In this document: one piece after another, positions 1-7,026 of the stretch
How the letters are laid out: every line of letters begins with the position of its first letter
Numbering within the stretch: the first letter of the stretch is position 1
Assembly: GCA_030550735.1 (NCBI GenBank)
Contig: JAUQOT010000019.1
Location: forward strand, 1 to 9,579
Length of the DNA: 9,579 nt
Source: Patescibacteria group bacterium
GTDB lineage: Bacteria; Patescibacteriota; Minisyncoccia; UBA6257; HR35
Direction: 5' to 3'
Position numbers and translations under genes: made by a program
The notes under the pieces: model-generated
What the model saw: only the letters and a program-made list of their open reading frames with translations
Told to the model about the DNA's origin: nothing
The model's database searches: none

Positions 1-1
1 T

Positions 2-1135
2 AATTGCGGTGTTCGTTTACTTGTTTCTCCATTTTATTATGATGAAATTAAAGAGAAAATTCCGAAATTGACTGAACAAATTTTTAAAGAAGTGCCTTCA
101 GGAGTTGGACGAGGTGGATTTTGGAGATTAAATAATGATGAGATGAATAAGGTTTTATCTCAAGGAGCAAAGTGGCTTTATGAGATTGGTTATGCTGAAA
201 AAGAAGATTTAGAAGCAACTGAAAGTTATGGAAAATTAGAAAGTGCTGATCCAGATAAAGTTTCAAAAACTGCCAAAGATAGAGGTAGGGATCAACTTGG
301 AACAATCGGTGCCGGTAATCATTTTGTTGAAATTCAAAAAGTTGCTGAAGTTTTTGATGAAGAGATTTCTAAAAAATTGGGTTTAGAAAAAAACAAAGTT
401 TGTATTTTAATTCACTGTGGTAGTCGTGGTTTAGGACACCAAGTTGCAACTGATTATATAAGAGAAGCTGTAAGATATTTAGATAAAAAAAATATTGAAT
501 TAGTTGATAGGGAATTAGCTTATTTTCCCTTTGAAAGCGAAGAGGGTAAAAATTATTTTTCAGCAATGAAAGCAGCTGCCAATTTTGCTTTTGCTAATAG
601 GCAATTAATTGTTTATGAAATTAGAAAAGCCTTTAAAAAAGTTTTCGGAAAAGATATTGAATTAAAACAAGTTTATGATGTTGCTCATAATATTGTTAAA
701 GAAGAGATTTATGATGGTAAAAAACTTTTAGTGCATCGAAAAGGAGCAACAAGATCTTTCCCAGCTGGTAATTTAGAGCTTCCAGAAAAATATCGTAACA
801 TTGGCCAGCCAACATTAATTCCAGGATCAATGGGAACTTCAAGTTATGTTTTAATTGGTCAGCCTTTAGCTATGGAAATTTCTTTTGGTTCTTCACCACA
901 TGGAGCAGGCAGAATGATGTCAAGAACAGAAGCAAAAAGAAAAATAAAAGGCTCAGAACTTAAAAAAGAATTAGAAAAAAGAGGAATTTCAGTTGCAGCT
1001 GGAAGTATGTCTGGTCTTGCCGAAGAAGCTCCAGTTGCTTATAAAGATGTTTCTGAAGTTGTCGAAGTAGTTCACCAAATAGGGATTGCTAAAAAAATAG
1101 TTAAACTAATTCCAGTTGGAGTTATCAAAGGTTAA
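2..1135 (+). CDS. rtcB: RNA-splicing ligase RtcB (5'-truncated by window edge)
   Basis: RtcB joins RNA 2',3'-cyclic phosphate (or 3'-phosphate) ends to 5'-OH ends, using GTP and Mn2+ through a GMP-histidine intermediate; in bacteria it serves RNA repair. The reading frame is open from base 2, beginning with N-C-G-V-R, the tail of the family's D-I-N-C-G metal-binding motif. About 100 N-terminal residues, including the metal-binding Asp, therefore lie outside the window. In the 377 visible residues I see the metal-site Cys (residue 2), GNHFVE (His107), HCGSRGLGH (His138), DVAHN (His229), and HRKGATR (His245, codon 734-736), which matches the guanylylated histidine. GSMGTSSY and HGAGRMMSR, around the GTP site, and an intact C-terminus with a late Lys follow. 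A TTG at 68 could pose as a start but lies inside the conserved domain, so it is rejected. The stop shares TTAA with the convergent pheA. No archease gene is visible. Confidence 0.95.
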   Translation, partial: NCGVRLLVSPFYYDEIKEKIPKLTEQIFKEVPSGVGRGGFWRLNNDEMNKVLSQGAKWLYEIGYAEKEDLEATESYGKLESADPDKVSKTAKDRGRDQLGTIGAGNHFVEIQKVAEVFDEEISKKLGLEKNKVCILIHCGSRGLGHQVATDYIREAVRYLDKKNIELVDRELAYFPFESEEGKNYFSAMKAAANFAFANRQLIVYEIRKAFKKVFGKDIELKQVYDVAHNIVKEEIYDGKKLLVHRKGATRSFPAGNLELPEKYRNIGQPTLIPGSMGTSSYVLIGQPLAMEISFGSSPHGAGRMMSRTEAKRKIKGSELKKELEKRGISVAAGSMSGLAEEAPVAYKDVSEVVEVVHQIGIAKKIVKLIPVGVIKG

Positions 1136-1986
1136 GATTTTTTTAATTTGCCTTCTTTATAAAATCCTAGAATTTTAGTAAAAGTTGTTTTTTTCGAAAA
1201 TTCTTTTAAAATTTTCAAGATGTCTTTTAATTTTTTTCTTCGAAATACAAAATCAAGAAAAAAGAAATATTCAAAGGGTTTGTGAGGAATAGGCCTTGAC
1301 TCTATTTTAGTTAGATTAATTTTATTTTTTGCAAAGATTTCTAAAGCGTGGTATAAACTTCCAGGAATATGAGAAAGCCCAAAAATCAAGCTACACTTAT
1401 TGCTTTTAGGATTTAATTTATAATTTTTTTGATTTGTAATAATTAAAAATCTTGTATAATTTTCTTGATTGTCTTCAAGATGTTTTTCAATTATTTCTAG
1501 ATTATAAAGTTTAGCACAAATTTTACTGGCAATTGCACCCAAAGTTATATCATTCGTTTCCGAAATAAATTTAGCTGCTCCAGCGGTGTCGGAAAGATTG
1601 ATTTTTTCAAGATGATTATATTTTTCGAAAAAATTTTTACATTGTTCAAAAGCCTTAGGATGTGAGTAAACTTTTTTAAGAAGTTTCAATCTTAAATTTT
1701 TATTAAGTCGAGTTTTTACTCCAAGTAAATAAAGTTCAATTTTTAAATAATATTCACCACAAACCTTTACTTTATATTTATTTAATAAGTCATAATTTTC
1801 GTAAATCGATCCAGCTAAAGAATTTTCGATTGGAACAACACCATAATCAGCTTTATTTTTAGAAACAATTTTAAATATATCCTCGAATTTGTTTAAGCCG
1901 ATCAATTTAATGTTCGAAGAAAAAAATTTTTTTGCTGCAATATAGGAAAAAGCTCCTGATACTCCTTGATATACTACTTTCTTCAT
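1132..1986 (-). CDS. pheA: Prephenate dehydratase with C-terminal ACT domain
   Basis: Converts prephenate to phenylpyruvate, the committed step to phenylalanine, in the cytoplasm. The protein has 284 residues, the usual length of a monofunctional enzyme; there is no chorismate-mutase domain. The catalytic domain spans about 1-185: G-x-x-GAFS near the N-terminus (8-14), VPIENSLAGS (51-60), YSHPKAFEQC (107-116), DTAGAA (133-138) and the catalytic T-R-F (178-180, in NYTRF). An ACT regulatory domain follows (about 197-275). It carries ESRP (229-232), the classic phenylalanine-binding motif, and GSL (209-211) where the family usually has GAL, so feedback inhibition by Phe is expected by family knowledge. 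ATG at 1986-1984 overlaps the ilvE stop as ATGA, which suggests translational coupling. No Shine-Dalgarno motif precedes it. It is last in the minus-strand cluster and converges on rtcB. Confidence 0.95.
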   Translation of the reverse strand: MKKVVYQGVSGAFSYIAAKKFFSSNIKLIGLNKFEDIFKIVSKNKADYGVVPIENSLAGSIYENYDLLNKYKVKVCGEYYLKIELYLLGVKTRLNKNLRLKLLKKVYSHPKAFEQCKNFFEKYNHLEKINLSDTAGAAKFISETNDITLGAIASKICAKLYNLEIIEKHLEDNQENYTRFLIITNQKNYKLNPKSNKCSLIFGLSHIPGSLYHALEIFAKNKINLTKIESRPIPHKPFEYFFFLDFVFRRKKLKDILKILKEFSKKTTFTKILGFYKEGKLKKS

Positions 1987-2885
1987 TTATTTACAAAAGT
2001 TAACCATTTTAGATATTTTTTAACTTTACCTAGTTTAATTTCATTAAAAAACTCTCTTATTCTTTTTGTAATTTCTCCTTCTTTCCCTTTATTTATTAAT
2101 TTATTGTTTATTTGAACAACTGGAGTAATTTCGGCAGCGGTACCAGTAAAGAAAACCTCATCAGCATTTAAGAGTTCTTTTACCGAAATATCTTTTTCTT
2201 TTGTTTTTATTTTTAAATCTTTGGCAATTTCAATTACTGTTTTTCTTGTAATTCCCGGAAGAATTGAACCCAATTTAGGTGTCAACAGAACCTTGTCTTT
2301 AACTATGAAAATATTTTCCCCAGCGCCTTCAGCTATATATCCTCGATAATCTAAGAGAATTGCTTCATCATAACCGCTTAATTGAGCATCCAAAGTAGCA
2401 AGAATTGAATTAACATAATAACCAGATACTTTAGCATCAGAAATTACTGAGCGAGGATGAAGTCTAATAAATTTTGAAATCTTAACTTTTGCAGTTTCTT
2501 TAAGATATTTACTCCACGGCCAGGCAGCAATTCCAACATTTATCTCAGCACCTAAAGGATTCAAACTCATTTTTCCATAACCGTAAAAGACAATCGGCCT
2601 TATATAACCTTCTTTCAGTTTATTTATTTTTATTAAATCCAAAATCGCTTTTAATAAATCTTTTTTACTGAAGGGTATTTTTATTTTAATCACCTCAGCC
2701 GAATAAAAAAGTCTTTCAAGATGTTCTTTTAATCTAAAAACCGCTGGACCTTTTGTTGTTTCATAACATCTTATTCCTTCAAATACCCCTGAACCATAAT
2801 GTAAAGCATTAGAAAGAAGGTGAACTTTTGCTTCTTTCCATCTTACAAATTTTCCATTAAGCCAAATAAATTTTGTTTCTACCAT
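1983..2885 (-). CDS. ilvE: Branched-chain amino acid aminotransferase (class IV PLP)
   Basis: A fold-type IV PLP aminotransferase that moves amino groups between glutamate and branched-chain 2-oxo acids; many members also accept phenylpyruvate. It has 300 residues, typical of bacterial IlvE. Visible marks in order are the N-terminal WLNGKFV strand, HYGSGVFEGIR (29-39), GYIRP with substrate-site Tyr94 and Arg96, the PLP lysine in SDAKVSGYYVNS (Lys152), EGAGENIFIV (186-195), and TGTAAEITPV (247-256), which favours a branched-chain enzyme over D-amino-acid aminotransferase or ADC lyase. ATG at 2885-2883 gives a full N-terminus; no Shine-Dalgarno motif is seen. It begins 34 bases after the P-type ATPase stop, and its TGA overlaps the pheA ATG. 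No other branched-chain pathway gene is present. The coupling to pheA suggests that its physiological substrate here could be phenylpyruvate (inference). Confidence 0.93.
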   Translation of the reverse strand: MVETKFIWLNGKFVRWKEAKVHLLSNALHYGSGVFEGIRCYETTKGPAVFRLKEHLERLFYSAEVIKIKIPFSKKDLLKAILDLIKINKLKEGYIRPIVFYGYGKMSLNPLGAEINVGIAAWPWSKYLKETAKVKISKFIRLHPRSVISDAKVSGYYVNSILATLDAQLSGYDEAILLDYRGYIAEGAGENIFIVKDKVLLTPKLGSILPGITRKTVIEIAKDLKIKTKEKDISVKELLNADEVFFTGTAAEITPVVQINNKLINKGKEGEITKRIREFFNEIKLGKVKKYLKWLTFVNK

Positions 2886-2919
2886 TATGATTTTATTTTA
2901 ATTATTTATCTGGTAATTT

Positions 2920-5346
2920 TCAAATAACTTCAGGAAACTTTTTATAGAATAATTTTTTAGCTACTTCATTTAAAACAAAAAAGATAAGAACAAGAAAGAG
3001 AATGAGTTTTAATTCATTAACCGAAAGATTAGAGAAGTGAAAAGCTTTTTTAATTTGAGGAAGAAAAACAAATATTAAAGTTAAAAGTAAGCTTATTAAC
3101 GAAGCTAAAAAGAAAAATTTGGAAATTTTTGTTTTAAAAAACCAATCTTTTGTTCTTATAGAAAAAGAAACAATAAGACCGGTTAAAGTTGTTAGAAGAA
3201 AAATAAATGTTCTTATAACCTCAATTGGTTTATCTTTTACCAACAAATAACCAATAACATTAATCGACCCTGAAATTAAACCCAAAATAAAGAGAAGAAC
3301 GATTAAATGAAAGCTCAAAATTTTTAATGGTTTTTTTATTTCTTTTAAATCAACATAATCATTAGCAAAAGCTATTAAAGGTAAATCAGTTAAAAAATTG
3401 GTTAAAAGTATTTGAATAGGAGTAAGGGGAAGAAAAGTTAGGAATAAATTAAGACAAACAATTGCTGTTATATTTCCAAAATTATCACTCATCGTATGTT
3501 TAAGATATTTACTTATATTTTCTAAAGCCTTTCTTCCTTCATAAACTGCTTCTATTATTAGTTTTAAATCTTTTTTGGTTAAAACAATGTCAGCCACCTC
3601 TTTACTCGCTTCAGCTGAGGTATCAACAACAAAACCAATATAAGAAGATTTTAAAGCTAAAATGTCGTTTATTCCCTCACCTAAGAAAGCTACTTTTTTA
3701 TTAAGTTTTTTAAGTGTTTCAATAATTATCAATTTGTCTTCAGGTAAAAGTCTTGCAAAAACATTGTGATTTAAAACAATTTCTTTTAGCTTATTTTCAT
3801 CTAATTTTCTTATCTCCTCGCCTAAAATTATTTTTTCACCTTTATAGATTTTTAATTCCTGAGCAACTTTTTTAGCAACAAAAGGTGAATCACCAGTTAA
3901 AATTTTTATTTCTAAATTTAATTTTTTTGCTAAATCAACCGCCTCAAAACTTGATTCCTTTAAAGGATCTTCAAATTTAAATAAACCTAAAAATTTGCAT
4001 TCTTTATCATCTTTGACAGCTAAGGCCAAAGTTCGATAACCCTCAGCATCAGCTTTTCTAAAATCTTCTAAATATTTCTCATCCCCATTAAAAAAATTAT
4101 TAATAATTTCTTCAGGAGCTCCTTTTATGATTTCTAAAATTTTTCCACTATTTTGATCTCTAACAATTATTTTTTCGATTTTTGTTTGAGGACTAAAAGG
4201 TACATCTTCTATAAGCGTATAATTATCAATTTCAATTTGGGGAAATTTTTCGAGAATAGCTCTTTCATATGGTGTTTCATCTTTAGTTAAGTAATAATCC
4301 ATTAAAAAAAATTTAACAACTTCCTTAAGATCATTATCATAACTAATTATCTCTTTGAGTTTTAAAATATTTGTTGTTAAAGTTCCTGTTTTGTCTGTAC
4401 AAATGATATCAACTACTCCTAAATCCTCAAGAGCAGATATTCTTCTTATAACTAATCCCTTTTTAATTAACTTGAAACTTATCAAACTTAACGTTAAAAC
4501 TGTCATTGTTGATAAAAATTCAGGTACAAGAGCAACAGTCATTGTTAAAGAAAAAAGAGCTATTTCTTTGAAATTTAGAGGTTCAGGTTTAAAAAAGTTA
4601 AAAAAGATAACTAAGAAAGCTAATAAAATTGCAAAATAAGTTACTTTTTTAGCAAACTCATTAAGAATCTTTGCGTATAAAGTTTCTTTTCTTTCCTTTA
4701 AAGCTTTTTCAATTAAACTGCCCCAATAAGAATTTTTCCCTGTTCTTACGACTATACCTTCAATTTCGCCTTTAATGATTAAAGTTCCATACCAAAGAAA
4801 ATTATCATTAAAACTATTTGTTTCTTTCTCTGTTTTGGAAACTAATTGACTTTCGCCCGTTAAAATAGATTCATCTACAAGAACATCTTCTGCTTTTAAA
4901 ATTAAAACATCAGCAGGAACTACGTCTCCAATTTTTAATTTAATATAATCACCAGGAACAATATTTTTTTGGTCAATTTTTTGCCATTCACCATCTCTTT
5001 TCACCCAAACCTCATTTTTAAAATATTTATTTAAAGCGCTAAGTAAATTTTCTGATCGATAATCTTCATAAGAAGCAATGATTACTGAAACAACAAAAAA
5101 ACAAAAAATAATTATTGATTCAGTAATTGATTCTCCAAGTAAAAGAGAAATTAAAGTAGCGAAGATAAGAAGAAGATTAAAAAAATTTAAAATGTTATTT
5201 TTTACAATATCTAAAATACTTCTTCTGAAAGAAATAAAATTTTCTCCATAAATTTTTAATTTTTCTTCTGCTTCTTTAGATGTTAATCCGTCTTTTTTTA
5301 TTTCTATTTCTTTTAAAAGATCGTCTTTTTTAATCGCGCTAAACAT
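2920..5346 (-). CDS. P-type cation-transporting ATPase, Mg2+ transporter (MgtA/P3B)-like
   Basis: A membrane pump that couples ATP hydrolysis through an aspartyl phosphate to cation transport. It has 808 residues, shorter than MgtA (about 900), mainly through a short N-terminus. Order: N-terminal cation-ATPase segment (1-50); TM1-2 (about 52-92); actuator domain with TGES (163-166); TM3-4 (about 236-290) with P-E-F-L (275-278) at the ion site; phosphorylation motif DKTGTLT with Asp318; KGAP (408-411) in the nucleotide domain; TGD (484-486); hinge GEGIND (556-561); six C-terminal helices (about 622-796). The segment SDNFGN through TM5-6 to NDYVD resembles MgtA (SNFGN...DNVD) more than Ca2+ or heavy-metal pumps, and there is no metal-binding CPC or N-terminal HMA domain. 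Odd point: the hinge reads GEG where GDG is canonical. Its start overlaps the rsmA stop by 8 bases. The transported ion is inferred from family resemblance only. Confidence 0.9.
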   Translation of the reverse strand: MFSAIKKDDLLKEIEIKKDGLTSKEAEEKLKIYGENFISFRRSILDIVKNNILNFFNLLLIFATLISLLLGESITESIIIFCFFVVSVIIASYEDYRSENLLSALNKYFKNEVWVKRDGEWQKIDQKNIVPGDYIKLKIGDVVPADVLILKAEDVLVDESILTGESQLVSKTEKETNSFNDNFLWYGTLIIKGEIEGIVVRTGKNSYWGSLIEKALKERKETLYAKILNEFAKKVTYFAILLAFLVIFFNFFKPEPLNFKEIALFSLTMTVALVPEFLSTMTVLTLSLISFKLIKKGLVIRRISALEDLGVVDIICTDKTGTLTTNILKLKEIISYDNDLKEVVKFFLMDYYLTKDETPYERAILEKFPQIEIDNYTLIEDVPFSPQTKIEKIIVRDQNSGKILEIIKGAPEEIINNFFNGDEKYLEDFRKADAEGYRTLALAVKDDKECKFLGLFKFEDPLKESSFEAVDLAKKLNLEIKILTGDSPFVAKKVAQELKIYKGEKIILGEEIRKLDENKLKEIVLNHNVFARLLPEDKLIIIETLKKLNKKVAFLGEGINDILALKSSYIGFVVDTSAEASKEVADIVLTKKDLKLIIEAVYEGRKALENISKYLKHTMSDNFGNITAIVCLNLFLTFLPLTPIQILLTNFLTDLPLIAFANDYVDLKEIKKPLKILSFHLIVLLFILGLISGSINVIGYLLVKDKPIEVIRTFIFLLTTLTGLIVSFSIRTKDWFFKTKISKFFFLASLISLLLTLIFVFLPQIKKAFHFSNLSVNELKLILFLVLIFFVLNEVAKKLFYKKFPEVI

Positions 5347-6082
5347 TTTTAATATTATAAAATTTATAAATTTTTAAAACATCTTGAAAATTTAACTCAA
5401 AGATTCTTTTTTCTTTAAAAATATGAGGCAAATTTATTAATTTGTGTTTTAATTTTTTGTTTGGATTTTGGAAGATAATTTTTAAAAATTTAGCAAAATT
5501 TTCCGATTCATCGATTAATGGTTTTTCATAAAAATCAATCTTTATAATTATTGAATCAACTTTCGGTACTGGTTCAAAATTATTTTTTTTGATTATTCCT
5601 AAACTTTTGGTTTTTCCCCAAATTTTTATCCAAATTGACCAAAAATTAATTTTTGGTTTTCCTAAGATTTTTTCTCCAACTTCTTTTTGAAGGGTAAAAA
5701 TTAATTTTTGGGGAAAATTTTCTTTGGTTAATATTTTTCTAAAAATCTTACCTGTAATTGAATACGGAATATTACCCACTAGTTTGTAATTATTTTTAAA
5801 ATAACTTAAGTTATAGTCAAGAAAATTTTCGTTTCTAATTTCAACATTTTTTAAATTAAATTTCTTTTTTAAAATCTCGGCTAAATTTTTGTCAATTTCA
5901 AAGACAATTAATCTTCCCGCTTTGGTTAAATATTTAGTTAATTCCCCATGACCACCACCAATTTCAATAACTATATCATTTTCGCTTATTTCCAAATTGT
6001 TAGCTATTTTTTTTAAAATGCTTTTATTTTTTAGAAAATTTTGTCCTAATTTTTTCCTCTTTTTATTTTGTTTTTCTTCCAT
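5339..6082 (-). CDS. rsmA: 16S rRNA (adenine-N6,N6) dimethyltransferase RsmA/KsgA
   Basis: Dimethylates the two adjacent adenines in the 3'-terminal hairpin of 16S rRNA (A1518/A1519 in E. coli) late in small-subunit assembly, using S-adenosylmethionine. Visible motifs: KLGQNFL (11-17) at the N-terminus, SAM loop EIGGGHGELT (40-49), acidic FEIDK (61-65), catalytic NIPY (104-107; N-[LI]-P-Y), and FEPVPKVDS (169-177), all diagnostic of the family. The C-terminal domain is present but short: 247 residues in total against about 270 in E. coli. It is the first gene of the minus-strand cluster. ATG at 6082-6080 sits only 6 bases after a perfect minus-strand TATAAT, so the mRNA is probably leaderless or nearly so. 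Its TAG stop lies within the first codons of the P-type ATPase gene. Confidence 0.95.
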   Translation of the reverse strand: MEEKQNKKRKKLGQNFLKNKSILKKIANNLEISENDIVIEIGGGHGELTKYLTKAGRLIVFEIDKNLAEILKKKFNLKNVEIRNENFLDYNLSYFKNNYKLVGNIPYSITGKIFRKILTKENFPQKLIFTLQKEVGEKILGKPKINFWSIWIKIWGKTKSLGIIKKNNFEPVPKVDSIIIKIDFYEKPLIDESENFAKFLKIIFQNPNKKLKHKLINLPHIFKEKRIFELNFQDVLKIYKFYNIKNV

Positions 6083-6088
6083 ATTTGT

Positions 6089-6096
6089 ATTATAAT
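6089..6096. promoter_or_regulatory. Palindromic, possibly bidirectional -10 element (ATTATAAT)
   Basis: ATTATAAT is its own reverse complement, so both strands carry a perfect TATAAT (minus strand 6094-6089, plus strand 6091-6096). The minus copy would start transcription at about the rsmA ATG. The plus copy has TTGTTT at 6068-6073, exactly 17 bases upstream inside rsmA, as a partial -35 box, and would serve the LysM-M23 gene with a leader of about 40 bases. The minus copy has only a weak -35 candidate (TTCGAA near 6113-6118). In DNA this AT-rich a chance match is possible; the divergent position between two genes is the main support. Confidence 0.5.
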
Positions 6097-6140
6097 TGAG
6101 TTATCTTTAAGGTTCGAAAATAAATTTTTGAAAATTTCAA

Positions 6141-6953
6141 ATTAGTACTTATTTTAGAAAATTTTTTATTTTAGCTTTGTTATTATTATCGATTAGTGGT
6201 AGCAAATTCTCTTTTGCAAACGAGTTTATTTCTTTTAATAGTGAAGATTTTTCTTTTTCTTACAAAATAAATAATACTTATCAAAATGAACTTAATATTA
6301 TTAATAATTTAAATATCGGTTTAGATGATAACCAACTTGAAAAAATTATCCAAGAGAAACTAAAACAACCTAATTGGGAATATAAAGTTAGAAAAGGAGA
6401 TTCCCTTTGGTCTATAAGTAAAAAATTCAATGTGAAAATAGAAGATATTTTGATATTAAACAATCTTTCTTCTGAAAAAGACTTAAAATATGGGATGAAA
6501 ATAAAAATACCAGGTAATCGTGTAGCCATAATTGAAAAACAAAATAACCCAAAAAAACCTTTATTTAATTTAAAAGGAAAATATGTTACTGCTTTAACAT
6601 CTATTAGTGGCTTAGCTGTTCCAGTTTCAGGTTATAATTGGGGAGAAAAACACATGAACAATGCTTCTGACATTGCTGCTCCTTGTGGTGAACCGGTTTA
6701 TGCTGCTGCTTCTGGTTATGTGGCTATTTCGCAAGATGGTTGGAATAATGGTTACGGAAATTATATAGTAATTTACCACGAAAAATACTCTACTTTATAT
6801 GCTCATCTTAGTTTAAGAACTGTAAATGAAGGAGAGTATGTTGAAAAGGGTGATCTTATTGGTTATGTAGGTAATACGGGTTATGTAAAAGGATTAACCG
6901 GTTGCCATCTTCATTTTGAAGTTAGAGGGAGAGAAAACCCTTTGCTATATTAA
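6141..6953 (+). CDS. Exported LysM-M23 family cell-wall metallopeptidase
   Basis: Probably an exported zinc endopeptidase that cuts peptidoglycan cross-bridges or stems. From the chosen ATT start (270 residues) there is a signal peptide at 1-26: basic Arg6-Lys7, hydrophobic FFILALLLLSISG (8-20) and S-F-A before the cut. A LysM peptidoglycan-binding domain follows (about 80-124; YKVRKGDSLWSISKKF and the closing MKIKIP). The M23 domain is at about 155-264, with zinc-site candidates His171 and Asp177, YAHL (His222), and HLHFEV (His256, second His258). The only cysteines, 182 and 255, flank the active site. The first standard start codon is TTG at 6177 (258 residues), but it drops the basic part and half the hydrophobic core of the signal; no ATG, GTG or TTG exists upstream before the in-frame TGA at 6129. 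The domains are certain; the start is not. Confidence 0.9.
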   Translation: MSTYFRKFFILALLLLSISGSKFSFANEFISFNSEDFSFSYKINNTYQNELNIINNLNIGLDDNQLEKIIQEKLKQPNWEYKVRKGDSLWSISKKFNVKIEDILILNNLSSEKDLKYGMKIKIPGNRVAIIEKQNNPKKPLFNLKGKYVTALTSISGLAVPVSGYNWGEKHMNNASDIAAPCGEPVYAAASGYVAISQDGWNNGYGNYIVIYHEKYSTLYAHLSLRTVNEGEYVEKGDLIGYVGNTGYVKGLTGCHLHFEVRGRENPLLY

Positions 6954-7005
6954 AATTTTTAATTCTATCTCCTCCAATAAAGTAAGTTTTGTGTCTTAAT
7001 TTCTG

Positions 7006-7014
7006 TGTTATAAT
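7006..7014 (+). promoter_or_regulatory. Extended -10 promoter of nusA
   Basis: The gap after the M23 peptidase (6954-7026, 73 bases) contains TGT-TATAAT, a TGn extended -10 with a perfect hexamer at 7009-7014. Its last base lies 12 bases before the nusA ATG (7027), so transcription would begin near 7020-7022 and leave a leader of only about 5-7 bases, too short for a Shine-Dalgarno site. No good -35 box is seen, which is usual for extended -10 promoters. I see no GC-rich hairpin or terminator in this gap, so read-through from the peptidase gene is also possible. Confidence 0.6.
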
Positions 7015-7026
7015 TTTTTTAAAACG

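Noticed and set aside
68..70. TTG as the start of rtcB
   Set aside because: The frame is open to base 2, and the upstream codons encode the conserved N-C-G-V-R metal-binding motif, so the gene simply enters from the left edge.
84..566. Two minus-strand open frames (73 and 65 codons) opposite rtcB
   Set aside because: They are antisense to strongly conserved RtcB motifs, have no promoter context and have low-complexity products.
1123..1165. Possible bidirectional terminator between rtcB and pheA (AAGG...CCTT around TTAA and a T run)
   Set aside because: The pairing is short and interrupted with no GC-rich stem; the T run alone is unremarkable in this AT-rich DNA.
2886..2919. Regulatory element between the ATPase and ilvE
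   Set aside because: The 34 bases are AT-rich without a convincing promoter, hairpin or Shine-Dalgarno site.
4355..4639. Plus-strand open frame of 94 codons
   Set aside because: It lies wholly opposite the conserved phosphorylation and TM4 region of the P-type ATPase, and its product shows no recognisable features; it is a shadow of that gene.
6281..6529. Minus-strand open frame of 82 codons opposite the LysM domain
   Set aside because: It is a shadow of the LysM coding frame; its product has no recognisable features.
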